From NCBI RefSeq assembly GCF_030503615.1, contig NZ_CP129963.1, positions 2,232,001 to 2,296,000 on the forward strand: 64,000 nucleotides of DNA, in the 5' to 3' direction. This DNA is from Sphingobacterium sp. BN32. Lineage in GTDB: Bacteria; Bacteroidota; Bacteroidia; Sphingobacteriales; Sphingobacteriaceae. Position 1 is the stretch's first letter. The number at the start of each line of letters is the position of its first letter. The notes beneath the pieces were generated by a model. That model had not been told where the DNA came from. It ran no database searches and worked only from the letters and a program-made list of their open reading frames with translations. Below, one piece after another: positions 36,198 to 45,369 of this stretch. Position numbers and translations under genes: made by a program.

Positions 36198-36571
36198 TGA
36201 ATCAACTCGCATTAATCGCTGGCTCGATACTAGGTATCCTTGCTATCATTCTAGGTGCATTCGGAGCGCACGCTTTTAAGAAGATACTATCCGAAGAAAG
36301 ATTAAGTTCTTTCGAAGTCGGCGTACGCTATCAGATGTATGCGGCAATTACGCTACTGATTATAGGATACAACATGGATTTCGCCAGCACCAGCGACAAT
36401 TGGGCCGTATTTGGAATCCTCTCCGGATGTATCTTATTCTCCGGCAGCATTTACTTCCTAAGCTTCAAAGACGTCTGGAAAGTAAACCTAAGGTTCCTAG
36501 GTCCCATCACCCCCATCGGCGGATTGCTGATGATCGTAGGGTGGGTTATGATTCTTTTGAATAGTATTTAG
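36197..36571 (+). CDS. DUF423 membrane protein (YgdD-like)
   Basis: 124 residues. The start is GTG at 36197, overlapping the previous TAG by 1 base, so translation is probably coupled. Four membrane helices are visible (about 5-22, 47-64, 70-90, 97-118). LGAFGAHAFKKIL, SFEVGVRYQMYAAITLL and GPITPIGGLLMIVGW are the DUF423 signatures. The function of the family is unknown. Confidence 0.92.
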   Translation: MNQLALIAGSILGILAIILGAFGAHAFKKILSEERLSSFEVGVRYQMYAAITLLIIGYNMDFASTSDNWAVFGILSGCILFSGSIYFLSFKDVWKVNLRFLGPITPIGGLLMIVGWVMILLNSI

Positions 36572-36683
36572 ATTAGATTTTAGATTTAAGACATTAGATA
36601 TTAGACTTTTTGCGCCGAATATGGCAAGTATAACTGCTTAACTCTTATCATTCTAGAGTTACGAAGAGCATTATACATCTAAT
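36572..36683. repeat. TTAGA-type tract, left of the IS (island 3)
   Basis: TTAGATTAGATTTTAGATTTAAGACATTAGATATTAGAC is a degenerate TTAGA/TTAGAC repeat. It continues across the IS at 38003-38064. Removing the IS joins ACATCTAAT to GTCTTAAATC. Confidence 0.65.
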
Positions 36684-36712
36684 TGTCTGTCCCTGAATAG
36701 TGTTGACCGTTT

Positions 36713-37522
36713 TTACAATTTATCAACTTGATCAAATATAGTTATTAGTGGTTTAGGAGACAATATCTCCCTAAACCACTTTTCTTCGAAACTCTCTGGC
36801 GACATCCTATGTAATGAGTTGTGCAGTCTTCGTTTATTGTACTGTTTGACAGCTCTATTGACCATTTTTTTTAAGCTTTCGAACGTCTTGGGCTTCCAAT
36901 AATCCAGATACTCATTCTTGATGGTTCCATTGATCCGCTCAGCGTATGCATTGTCCTGGGCACTCTTGCCCATGCTCACCCTGCAATTATTCTCTTTCAA
37001 CAGCTGCAGATAAGCTGTCGCATGATATTGGGCACCTCGGTCTGAATGATGATATTGGGGTGCCCCGTTATTCTTAAGGGCCATTCGTAGTGCCTTAAGA
37101 TTAGCTGTTGACTGCATATGATTGGATACTTGATATCCAACGATCTTTTTGGTGTAAACGTCGATAATGAACACTCCATAGTAGAACCTATCGCCCACGT
37201 AGAAGTAGGTGATGTCCGATTGCCAAACCTGATTGGGAGTCCCTACAACCAAGCCATTGATCAGATTAGGGTAGGCTGTGGAAAGCCCGCGAGTCGTCCT
37301 GCGATAGTTCTTCTTGACCTTCAATCGATATCCTAAAGACATCATGGTCTCTATGAAACGATCTCTCCCCACAAAATCCGGACGGAGCATATAATACAGT
37401 TTTTCCACCCCACAACCGGGATGTTCCTTACGCACTTTATCCGCTTTTTCGATCAGCTCAGCGAATTGAACCTGATAACGGGAATGGCGAACAGCGCGCT
37501 GATGCACCGCCTGTTTGCTCAT
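36713..37522 (-). CDS. IS3 transposase orfB (DDE integrase domain)
   Basis: The frame from the ATG is 269 residues, but it is open upstream without ATG and is normally made as a fusion with orfA by -1 frameshifting near 37558. After an HTH_21-like helix, WQSDITYF, HHSDRGAQYHA and ERINGTIKNEYL supply the D, D and E of the DDE (rve) catalytic core. The C-terminus has YNKRRLHNSLHRMSPESF, standard for IS3. It cuts and joins DNA at the element ends. Confidence 0.93.
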   Translation of the reverse strand: MSKQAVHQRAVRHSRYQVQFAELIEKADKVRKEHPGCGVEKLYYMLRPDFVGRDRFIETMMSLGYRLKVKKNYRRTTRGLSTAYPNLINGLVVGTPNQVWQSDITYFYVGDRFYYGVFIIDVYTKKIVGYQVSNHMQSTANLKALRMALKNNGAPQYHHSDRGAQYHATAYLQLLKENNCRVSMGKSAQDNAYAERINGTIKNEYLDYWKPKTFESLKKMVNRAVKQYNKRRLHNSLHRMSPESFEEKWFREILSPKPLITIFDQVDKL

Positions 37523-37557
37523 ACCAACGGTTCTATAAAGCTGATTGAGGGAATAAT

Positions 37558-37956
37558 CTATTTTTCCTGCGTGTTCCCGGAACCATCCGATGGTGGGGTG
37601 TTGAAATTTTTTCTGATATCGACCTTAAGATCCTCTCCAGCGATGTCGATCATCTTCTCCAAGAAATCGATCTTGATCTGCTTCTGGCCGATCATCCGCT
37701 CCAGTTCACGGATACGCTGTTCCATGGCTTTTACTTTGTGGGTGCTACTTGATTTCATCTCCATTATACGTTGTCCTTTCTCATTAAAGTTAGAAAATTT
37801 ATAGATCCAATTATAGATCGTGGGATTACTTATTCCATAAAGCCGCTCTAACTGTAGAACACTCAACTTCCCACTCTCAAATAGGGAAACTATTTCCCGC
37901 TTAAAATCATCAGAATAAACCCGTGATTTCCTGATTAACCGCAAATTTGTTTGCAT
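37558..37956 (-). CDS. IS3 transposase orfA (DNA-binding)
   Basis: 132 residues. The N-terminus binds the IS ends: an HTH of the transposase_8 type (SVLQLERLYGISNPTIYNWIYKF), then a coiled-coil leucine-zipper-like segment (KAMEQRIRELERMIGQKQIKIDFLEKMIDI). The end runs GGAAAAATAG. Slipping back one base on the A run reads on into the orfB frame (IDYSLNQLYRTVGMSKQ), the known way IS3 elements make the full transposase. Confidence 0.92.
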   Translation of the reverse strand: MQTNLRLIRKSRVYSDDFKREIVSLFESGKLSVLQLERLYGISNPTIYNWIYKFSNFNEKGQRIMEMKSSSTHKVKAMEQRIRELERMIGQKQIKIDFLEKMIDIAGEDLKVDIRKNFNTPPSDGSGNTQEK

Positions 37957-38002
37957 TTAGTACCTCCATTTTGTGGTCAACCTATTTCAGGGATGGACAA
38001 AT

Positions 38003-38064
38003 GTCTTAAATCTAATGTCTAATATCTTATATCTAACTACTAACTACTAACTACTAACTACTAC
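38003..38064. repeat. TTAGA-type tract, right of the IS (island 3)
   Basis: TCTAATGTCTAATATCTTATATCTAACTACTAACTACTAAC is a tail of TAACTAC units ending inside the mqnA stop region. It is the inverse-oriented counterpart of the GTAGTTAGT motif in the other islands. Confidence 0.65.
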
Positions 38065-38778
38065 CTCGTACCATTCCAAATAAAGCTCCAATGCTTTTCT
38101 TTTATCAGCGTCTAGATGAAAATCGAGGTTTTCATTGAGATAGGTATGGTAATCGAAGTTGGGGTATGCTGGTAATCCATCGATAACGTCGTCGGGTCTG
38201 GAGACTCCGTCGGCTAGTGCGGCATTGAATTTCTTGCAGAAAGATTCTGGTAGTTCTTTGTTGGCTACCCATACGGCAAATGCGAATGGCAGGCCGGTCA
38301 ATTCATGCCAGTAATGGCCTAGGTCGTAGACGTAGGGCACCTCTTCTTTTTTGCCGAATGTGCGATCGCCGATCAATACATAAGCGTCGGCTTCACCTTC
38401 GGTTAAAATTTCAACATCGTTTCGCTTCCAATAACGTTGCAGTAAGATGCGCGCCAATCCGTTGGAAGTTTTGGATTGCTTGTCCAACAAAAGAGTTTTA
38501 ATCTCTTCGATAGGTTTATTGGAGAAAATAAAAACCGAATCGACATAGTTTTTCGTACCGATGCAGTAATCGCCAATAATGTAATAGTTGGACATGCTCG
38601 CAAGCGCTGCGACAGGTATAATACCCATATCAGCTTCGTCTTCCATAACTTTACGAGCACATTCGCTCGGATAGTCAACAGAAAGATCAATATCATTAAT
38701 CACATCTGAGTTCCTGATACCTTGCAAAAATGGCAACGTGTTGGTATAAGAAACGGCAGATACTCTAATTTTTTTCAT
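38047..38778 (-). CDS. mqnA: Chorismate dehydratase MqnA
   Basis: 243 residues. MKKIRVSAVSYTNTLPFLQGI and DEADMGIIPVAALASM are conserved MqnA motifs in the periplasmic-binding-like fold. It converts chorismate to 3-enolpyruvyl-benzoate, the first step of the futalosine route to menaquinone. The next step, MqnE, is encoded just upstream at 39489-40685. It overlaps the histidine phosphatase gene by 14 bases, so translation is linked. The final residues fall in the repeat tail that follows. Confidence 0.93.
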   Translation of the reverse strand: MKKIRVSAVSYTNTLPFLQGIRNSDVINDIDLSVDYPSECARKVMEDEADMGIIPVAALASMSNYYIIGDYCIGTKNYVDSVFIFSNKPIEEIKTLLLDKQSKTSNGLARILLQRYWKRNDVEILTEGEADAYVLIGDRTFGKKEEVPYVYDLGHYWHELTGLPFAFAVWVANKELPESFCKKFNAALADGVSRPDDVIDGLPAYPNFDYHTYLNENLDFHLDADKRKALELYLEWYEVVVSS

Positions 38779-39397
38779 TCATTAAATTTTCTAAATGCTT
38801 GGTATTGTAGTAGTCTACAATGCTGAACTCATTATCTTCATACTCAAGAACATAAAGTGCGGTGTTGGTATGCGGGAAGTCGTCCATGTTGCAAACCGGC
38901 ACATTCGTAAGATGGCATAGCATAATCCGCATCGCACGTCCGTGCATACAAACTAATACGGTTTCTTCCTCTTTATTTGAGAGGATGTGAGCGATGGCTT
39001 CCTTCTGACGAAGGACTAAGCTGTTCGGCGACTCACCATCAAGGATAGCAAGATCGAGGTCATTATTGCGCCAGGAGCCTACAACCTCTTCGAAGCCTTT
39101 GAGGATATCTTCGGTTTGCTCCTGCCCTTCATAAATACCCCATGAAATCTCGTCCAACCCTTCTAGCTCTTCCATCGGAATTCCCTGTGCCACAAAAGGT
39201 GCGACAGTCTGATGGGTTCTCAATAAAGTGGATGCGTATATTTTATCGAAAGGAATATGTTTATAAGCTTCGTAGAAAGCTTGGGCCTGCAATATACCAT
39301 TTTCATTGAGCGGCGAATTAACACCTCTGCCTTGCACTATTCCCTTTAAATTTAAATCTGTTTGCCCGTGTCTTATGAAATATATGGTCTTTTTCAA
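38765..39397 (-). CDS. Histidine-phosphatase-superfamily protein
   Basis: 210 residues. RHGQTDLN (catalytic His near residue 9) with RTHQTVAPF, EISWGIYEGQ and CMHGRAMRIML form the phosphoglycerate-mutase-like active site. It removes phosphate from a small molecule that is not defined. Its position between mqnE and mqnA, sharing 14 bases with mqnA, is notable, although no phosphatase is needed in the known futalosine route. Confidence 0.88.
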   Translation of the reverse strand: MKKTIYFIRHGQTDLNLKGIVQGRGVNSPLNENGILQAQAFYEAYKHIPFDKIYASTLLRTHQTVAPFVAQGIPMEELEGLDEISWGIYEGQEQTEDILKGFEEVVGSWRNNDLDLAILDGESPNSLVLRQKEAIAHILSNKEEETVLVCMHGRAMRIMLCHLTNVPVCNMDDFPHTNTALYVLEYEDNEFSIVDYYNTKHLENLMNEKN

Positions 39398-39488
39398 TCC
39401 TACCCCTTTTTTCTAAAAATTTCTGTTTTCAATAGCTATCAAGAATTGCCATCCTTGTAACGCTTTAACTGGAAATATGAAAGTCTTT

Positions 39489-40685
39489 TTAATTGACTAC
39501 TGGTAAAGAATAATACTGCTTTTTAGGATTTTCCTCTTCAAACTGAACCTCATTATAGTCTGTAACTACGTTGTATAAGGTATCACGTTCGATAGGATGA
39601 CGACCAACATGTTTGATCAATTCCACCAATTCCTTAGTAGACATAGCCGGGTTTTGCTCTTCGGCACCCGCCATACTATAGATCTTTGTGGTATCGTCTA
39701 AAGTTCCATCAATATCATCCACACCGAATGCTAAGGAAAGCTGAGCTGTATTTCTGGAGATCATTGCCCAATAAGCCTTGATATGCGGGAAGTTATCCAT
39801 ATAGATACGCGCAATCGCATAATTCCGTAAATCCTCAACAACAGATACCTCCGGAACATTCTCCATCTGGTTATCTTTATTTCTAAACTTCAACGGGATG
39901 AATGTTTGGAATCCGCCGGTTTTATCTTGTAGATTTCTTAAGCGCTCCATATGATCTACCCGATGCCAGAACTCTTCGATATGTCCGTATAGCATGGTTG
40001 CATTTGTATGCATACCCAACTTGTGTGCTTGCTCATGGATATCTAACCATTGCTCAGCAGTACACTTATCGTGGGCAATTTTTTCGCGCACTTCCGGGTG
40101 GAAGATTTCTGCTCCGCCGCCTGGCATAGAATCTAAACCGCATGATTGCAGGTATTTCATGCCTTCATAATGGCTAAGCTTTGCTTTCTTGAAGATATAA
40201 TAATACTCTACCGGCGTTAGTCCTTTAATATGTAATTCGGGTCTATGTTCCTTACAACGTTTAAAAAACTCAGCATAGAACGCTAAGTTTTGCTTAGGAA
40301 CAACTCCCCCAGTGATGTGTACTTCGGTTACTGGCTCATTGTCGTATTTACGTACGATGTCCATCATACCGTCCACATCCATCTCCCAACCATCGTCTCT
40401 ATTCTTAATCAATCTTGAATAAGAGCAGAACTTACAGTCGTAGACACATACGTTCGTTGGTTCAATATGAAAATTACGATTGAAATAAGTGATGTCACCA
40501 TGCTTTTTCTCACGGATATAATTAGCTAATACGCCAAGGTATCCTAATTCCGCATGTTCGTAAAGATAAACTCCTTCGTCAAAGGTGATACGCTGGTCGT
40601 TTAAAACCTTCTGCGCAATACTTTTTAGTTCTTCTGATAAATTTTTATCGTTCAATAAAAACGATAGCTTCTGTGTTGATTCCAT
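39489..40685 (-). CDS. mqnE: Aminofutalosine synthase MqnE (radical SAM)
   Basis: About 398 residues. I use ATG 40685, since an upstream ATG (40715) would add ten Cys-rich residues not typical of the family. The radical-SAM cluster is C80-x3-C84-x2-C87 (NVCVYDCKFCSYSR). HITGGVVPKQNL, MPGGGAEIFHPEVREKI and NATMLYGHIEE follow the MqnE/MqnC pattern. It joins 3-enolpyruvyl-benzoate to S-adenosylmethionine to give aminofutalosine. It is separated from the phosphatase by 91 bases. Confidence 0.92.
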   Translation of the reverse strand: MESTQKLSFLLNDKNLSEELKSIAQKVLNDQRITFDEGVYLYEHAELGYLGVLANYIREKKHGDITYFNRNFHIEPTNVCVYDCKFCSYSRLIKNRDDGWEMDVDGMMDIVRKYDNEPVTEVHITGGVVPKQNLAFYAEFFKRCKEHRPELHIKGLTPVEYYYIFKKAKLSHYEGMKYLQSCGLDSMPGGGAEIFHPEVREKIAHDKCTAEQWLDIHEQAHKLGMHTNATMLYGHIEEFWHRVDHMERLRNLQDKTGGFQTFIPLKFRNKDNQMENVPEVSVVEDLRNYAIARIYMDNFPHIKAYWAMISRNTAQLSLAFGVDDIDGTLDDTTKIYSMAGAEEQNPAMSTKELVELIKHVGRHPIERDTLYNVVTDYNEVQFEEENPKKQYYSLPVVN

Positions 40686-40747
40686 TTCGCAGTCCTTACA
40701 ATACAAATGTAGCAAAACCTACCCTAAAAAGCGATTGACTTAAGCCG

Positions 40748-42574
40748 TTAAGCCTCAGCAAATTGCTGCATATCAATCAGTCGCTTATATAATCCATTCT
40801 GCGCAATCAGCTCGAAATGTGAGCCTGTTTCTGCAATTCTTCCACCTTCCAATACAATAATTTTGTCTGCATTTTGGATGGTGCTCAATCGATGCGCAAT
40901 GACTACTGTCGTTCTGTTTTCCATCAGTTTATACAGGGAGTCCTGTACTAAACGTTCAGATTCGGTATCTAAGGCTGATGTAGCCTCGTCTAAGAGCATA
41001 ATCGGTGGGTTCTTAAGAACCGCACGCGCAATACAGATCCGCTGTCTTTGACCGCCGGAAAGCTTGGAGCCTCTGTCGCCAATATTCGTCTGATAACCTT
41101 CCTCTGTTGCCATGATGAATTCATGCGCATTGGCAATTTTTGCGGCCTTGATCACATCTTCTTCGCTTGCCTCCGTATTGGCAAAAGCGATATTGTTGAA
41201 TATCGTATCGTTGAAAAGTATAGATTCTTGGTTTACTACGCCAATTAGATGTCTTAAAGAGTCTTGGTTCAGGTCGCGGAGATCCGTACCGTCCATCTTG
41301 ATGCTGCCCGCCGTAACATCCATAAAACGCGGGATAAGATCTACTAAGGTTGACTTACCACCCCCGGAAGGACCTACGAGTGCCACGGTCTCTCCTTTTT
41401 GGATGCTGAGAGTGATATTGCGTAGTACTTCTTTCTCTTCGTAAGAGAAAGAAACCTGATCAAACTGGATCTTATCATTGAAGGAAGTAACGACTTTAGC
41501 GTCAGGTTTATCTTCTACTAGGTTCTTCTCATCAATAAGCTGTAATACGCGTTCGCCAGCAGCAATTCCGTTGTGTATATTACTGAAAGCATCTGTTAAT
41601 GCCTTCGCTGGACGCATTACCTGCGAGAATATAGCGATATAAGCGATGAACTCGGATGCCGATAAATCACCATTTCCAGTAAGTACAAGATGTCCACCAT
41701 ATAATAAGATAATAGCAACCATGATTACGCCCAATAACTCAGACACTGGAGATCCCATCTGTTGTCTGCGAACCATACGGCGCATAATCGTAGCATATCG
41801 ATCATTCTCTCCATTAAACTTCGCTTTTACATAATCTATCGCATTGAAAGATTTGATAATCTTTACACCGCTTAGCGCTTCTTCCAAATAGGTAATCATA
41901 TTTGCATAGGTCTTCTGACCTTCCTGCGCTTGAGCTTTCAATGTTTTAACGATACGTGAGATAACGAAGGCTGAGAACGGAATAACCAATAAAGAAAATA
42001 AAGTCAGTTTAGTGGAGATAATAAACAACATCACTATATAAGCAATCAGTTGTAAGGGCTCTTTAAAAGCTACCTGCAGCGTACTGGTCACTGAGAACTG
42101 TACCACCTGAACATCTGATGCAATCTTAGATATAATATCTCCTTTACGTTGATTGGAAAAGAATCCCAAGTGAAGGTTCATAACATTATTGAAAACCGAC
42201 TTTCTAAGGTTTAATAAGGTATGGATTCGTAAGTTTTCCATAACCCTTTGCGAGAGGTATCGGAATAAATTAGAGATAAAGACAGATGCGACGATTACTA
42301 CACAGATATATTTCAACGCTTCGTAAGGGCCAAGTCTATTGTTCAAATCGTAGGCGAAGTAATTAAAATAGCCCATCAGGTCGAATGTACCCGTTGGTTT
42401 TTCAACAACTTCAACGACAGCATCTTGAGAATTAAATAAGGTATGGAGTAACGGAGCCAGCAATGCTAGATTGAGGGTACTAAACACCACCATGATAACC
42501 GTGCAGAGAAGGTATGGAATGGCGTATTTCTCAATAGGCTTCGCGAATGAAATTAATCTAAAGTATGTCTTCAT
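40748..42574 (-). CDS. MsbA-like ABC exporter
   Basis: 608 residues: six membrane helices (about 18-340), then the ATP-binding domain with Walker A GPSGGGKST near residue 398, signature LSGGQRQRICIARA, Walker B IMLLDEATSALD and H-loop IAHRLST. It acts as a homodimer in the inner membrane. Half-transporters of this type move lipids (MsbA) or drugs; which is not determinable. Single-gene unit. Confidence 0.93.
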   Translation of the reverse strand: MKTYFRLISFAKPIEKYAIPYLLCTVIMVVFSTLNLALLAPLLHTLFNSQDAVVEVVEKPTGTFDLMGYFNYFAYDLNNRLGPYEALKYICVVIVASVFISNLFRYLSQRVMENLRIHTLLNLRKSVFNNVMNLHLGFFSNQRKGDIISKIASDVQVVQFSVTSTLQVAFKEPLQLIAYIVMLFIISTKLTLFSLLVIPFSAFVISRIVKTLKAQAQEGQKTYANMITYLEEALSGVKIIKSFNAIDYVKAKFNGENDRYATIMRRMVRRQQMGSPVSELLGVIMVAIILLYGGHLVLTGNGDLSASEFIAYIAIFSQVMRPAKALTDAFSNIHNGIAAGERVLQLIDEKNLVEDKPDAKVVTSFNDKIQFDQVSFSYEEKEVLRNITLSIQKGETVALVGPSGGGKSTLVDLIPRFMDVTAGSIKMDGTDLRDLNQDSLRHLIGVVNQESILFNDTIFNNIAFANTEASEEDVIKAAKIANAHEFIMATEEGYQTNIGDRGSKLSGGQRQRICIARAVLKNPPIMLLDEATSALDTESERLVQDSLYKLMENRTTVVIAHRLSTIQNADKIIVLEGGRIAETGSHFELIAQNGLYKRLIDMQQFAEA

Positions 42575-42771
42575 GCAAAATACTAAGATTACAAATGTAA
42601 GAAATTTTGCAACCTTAGGCGTTTTTTGAGTTTTATAGGGTGAAATTGTTGCAAACTTATGTCATAATATTCCGTCCTAGGATCATCGGTTAACATAAAT
42701 TTGCAACAAAGAGAAATAACTTAGCCATAGGAGATTATGAATCGGCTGAGCCTTCCTCGGTCAATGTGAAA

Positions 42772-43827
42772 TCAATGTTTATACAAACTGGAATTCTCCT
42801 TCGTCACAATATCGATAGGCATATATTGTATGCGAGAGATCGGTCTTTTAGAAATAAAATGTTCAAACAATGTAGCTAAAGCTTTATACCCCAGTTCGAG
42901 CGGCTTTTGACAGATCAGGAAGTCGATACCTCCCCTTTCCACATAATCTATATTTTTGCTAGTATAGTCATAGCCCATAAGAATGATGTTGCTGATGGAA
43001 TGCTCTTCAAAATAGCGGGCCACCCAATAAACCCAAGCATTCGTTACAAATATAACATCCAGCTCATTCTGCTGTAAGTACTGACTGAAATATACTTTGA
43101 ACATATCGTAATTCTCTGCGTTTAAATCTAGTTTAAGGATATTCCAGCCCGCTTCCCTTTCAGCGAAGAAACTCTCAAATCCTGCAAGACGGTTTATCGT
43201 ATGATCGATATTGCTGAATTCCCGCTGAATATTTAATACTAGAATTCGATCTTCTTTTCTTATGATGTATTGGCACAGGTTTGCTGCTAAACGCCCTGTT
43301 TGCCATTGGTCGGGCCCAATGAAGCTGAGCGGCTGAGATGACGGCAGATCATTGTTTATAAATAGATATTTTATCCTTTTCTCCTCGCAGCGTTTCACGA
43401 AACGTTCCGCTTCCGACGGAAAAATAGGTGCTACAATAACGGCATCTATGGCGTTTTCTAAAACCGATTCTGACATCTCTTTGAAATCCTCTGCGTCCTG
43501 TCGGTCAAATAGGAAGTAAGTCAGCTCTACACCGAAGTCCCCTAATTCGTTTAATGCCGATTGAATCCCTAACAGCGGCGCCCGCCAGTAATCCGTTTCG
43601 ACACATTCCCTAGGCATAAGTACAGCAAAACGATGAACTCGCTTCGAAGCTAATCGCTTCGCTAGAATATTCGGTTTGTAATCCATGTCTTTTATGATCG
43701 ATTCGATTTTTTCCTTGGTCTTGAGCGCAACACCAACTCTGTTATGCAATACCCGATCAACTGTGGCGATAGATACGTTAGCCCTCCGAGCAATTTCTTT
43801 GACGCCAGATAATTCCGTAGCTTTCAT
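42772..43827 (-). CDS. LacI-family transcriptional regulator
   Basis: 351 residues. The helix-turn-helix GVKEIARRANVSIATVDRVLHNR covers about 8-31, with the LacI hinge NILAKRLASKRVHRFAVLMP. A sugar-binding-protein-like domain follows (about 60-335). The recognition helix has TVDRVLHNR in place of the more common TVSRVLN, a variant common in Bacteroidota. Target genes are not evident. The divergent neighbour is an aminotransferase. Confidence 0.92.
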   Translation of the reverse strand: MKATELSGVKEIARRANVSIATVDRVLHNRVGVALKTKEKIESIIKDMDYKPNILAKRLASKRVHRFAVLMPRECVETDYWRAPLLGIQSALNELGDFGVELTYFLFDRQDAEDFKEMSESVLENAIDAVIVAPIFPSEAERFVKRCEEKRIKYLFINNDLPSSQPLSFIGPDQWQTGRLAANLCQYIIRKEDRILVLNIQREFSNIDHTINRLAGFESFFAEREAGWNILKLDLNAENYDMFKVYFSQYLQQNELDVIFVTNAWVYWVARYFEEHSISNIILMGYDYTSKNIDYVERGGIDFLICQKPLELGYKALATLFEHFISKRPISRIQYMPIDIVTKENSSLYKH

Positions 43828-44161
43828 AGTTTTTAATTAATTTTTATGCTTTTAAAATTTATTTTTAACCAAAATAATAATTTTTAAGCAATGTATTCTC
43901 GTGTACATTAGACTTTAATTAAATATATTACGTTATTTAACATTAAAATTACTAACAACAGCAGTCCTTTAATTGGAATTAACAAGAAACTAACAATGAT
44001 GACAATTATGACGATAACCGCTTGAAAATAAGCAATAGAAGATTGGACAAGGCTTTTAAATGGAATTTTGAAATAAATAGGGCAAAAATGCTGTAATTAT
44101 TTAATAGAAATGATTTATTGACCGTAAGATTTCCTAATTTTAACGCCAAATTAGCGTAAAA
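43828..44161. other. Divergent regulatory region, LacI regulator / aminotransferase
   Basis: 334 bases, very AT-rich, no gene. A dyad CTAATTT-taacgcc-AAATTAG (44134-44154) ends 7 bases before the aminotransferase ATG and could be an operator. No match to both promoter boxes was found. Confidence 0.4.
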
Positions 44162-45328
44162 ATGGAAATAGAAGTTGCGAAACGTCTCCAGCATACGGAA
44201 GAGTATTACTTTTCTAAAAAACTGCGAGAGATCGACGAGATGAACAAGAACGGTGCACAGGTGATCAATCTGGGTATCGGAAGTCCTGATTTGCCGCCTC
44301 ATCCTGAAGTAATCCAAGTATTACAGGAACAGGCAGCATTGTCCAACACGCATGGTTATCAAAGTTATAAAGGTGCTCCAGCACTACGACAAGCCATGGC
44401 AGATTGGTATGATCGATATTATCGCGTTTCGTTGAATCCTAATACCGAAATCCTCCCATTGATGGGCTCAAAAGAGGGAATCGTGCATATTTGTATGACC
44501 TATCTGCAGGAGGGCGACCAAGCTCTGATTCCTAATCCGGGATATCCTGCCTATGCGAGCGCAGTTCGCATCGCCGGGGCAGAGACTGTGTCTTATGAAC
44601 TTAAAGCCGAAGAAAATTGGATACCAGATTTGGAAGCTTTAGAAAAAACAGACCTTTCTAAGGTTAAACTTATGTGGATTAATTACCCGCACATGCCTAC
44701 CGGTGCTTTGGCTACCGCAGATTTCTTTGAAAAGGTAATTGCATTTGGAAAAAAACACAACATATTGATCTGCCACGACAATCCATATAGTTTTATTCTA
44801 AATGATCAGCCGCAAAGCATCCTGTCGATCGACGGTGCATTAGATGTTGCTATTGAGCTGAATTCGCTCAGTAAATCATCTAATATGGCAGGATGGCGTA
44901 TTGGTATGCTGTCTGCGAAACAACAGCGCATAGACGAGATATTGCGCTTTAAAAGCAATATGGACTCTGGTATGTTCCTGGCCACACAACTTGCTGCGGC
45001 AAAAGCATTGCAACTGGATAAGTCATGGTACACCCAACTTAACGAAAGCTATAAGGAACGTCGCGAAAAGGTTTACCAAATTATGGACTATTTAGGCTGT
45101 ACATATGACAAGAATCAGGTGGGATTATTTGTATGGGCGAAAGTTCCGACAAAATACGCCGACTCGTATGCATTAAGCGACGATGTTTTGTACAATGCGC
45201 AGGTGTTTATTACTCCTGGTGGTATTTTCGGCTCAGCAGGTGAACAGTATATTCGGATCAGCCTTTGTGCTAAACCGGAGGTATTGGATCAAGCCTTGGA
45301 AAGATTAAAAGGTAGATTGAGCAAATAG
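44162..45328 (+). CDS. PLP-dependent class I/II aminotransferase
   Basis: 388 residues. NLGIGSPDLPPHPEV, the PLP lysine in ELNSLSKSSNMAGWRIGM, and C-terminal ITPGGIFGSAGEQYIRISLCA are class-I fold signatures. Close to the LL-diaminopimelate/aspartate type, but such proteins often act on aromatic acids. The neighbour tyrA (41 bases downstream) points to a Tyr/Phe or prephenate-related role. This is inference. The operon continues with tyrA and GNAT. Confidence 0.88.
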   Translation: MEIEVAKRLQHTEEYYFSKKLREIDEMNKNGAQVINLGIGSPDLPPHPEVIQVLQEQAALSNTHGYQSYKGAPALRQAMADWYDRYYRVSLNPNTEILPLMGSKEGIVHICMTYLQEGDQALIPNPGYPAYASAVRIAGAETVSYELKAEENWIPDLEALEKTDLSKVKLMWINYPHMPTGALATADFFEKVIAFGKKHNILICHDNPYSFILNDQPQSILSIDGALDVAIELNSLSKSSNMAGWRIGMLSAKQQRIDEILRFKSNMDSGMFLATQLAAAKALQLDKSWYTQLNESYKERREKVYQIMDYLGCTYDKNQVGLFVWAKVPTKYADSYALSDDVLYNAQVFITPGGIFGSAGEQYIRISLCAKPEVLDQALERLKGRLSK

Positions 45329-45369
45329 GCTCAATGCTAGCATAGTATGTTTTTATTATTCTGAATAAA

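Larger units (their letters stand above)
36684..37999 (-). mobile_element. IS3-family insertion sequence, complete
   Basis: 1316 bp. The imperfect terminal inverted repeats start TGTC...TCCCTGAA...GTTGACC (left end 36684; right end 37999 reads GGTTGACC...TCCCTGAA... on the other strand). A 3-bp direct repeat AAT flanks it (36681-36683 and 38000-38002). That target size fits IS3-family members. Both frames, orfA and orfB, are intact and on the minus strand, so the element may be active and is probably recent. Confidence 0.9.

Noticed and set aside
36713-37956. IS3 as a frameshifted pseudogene
   Set aside because: The two frames join by a normal -1 slip site, so this is the standard IS3 form, not decay.
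44006-44317. 103-codon minus-strand frame before the aminotransferase
   Set aside because: It spans the AT-rich promoter region and the start of a clear gene; no family likeness.
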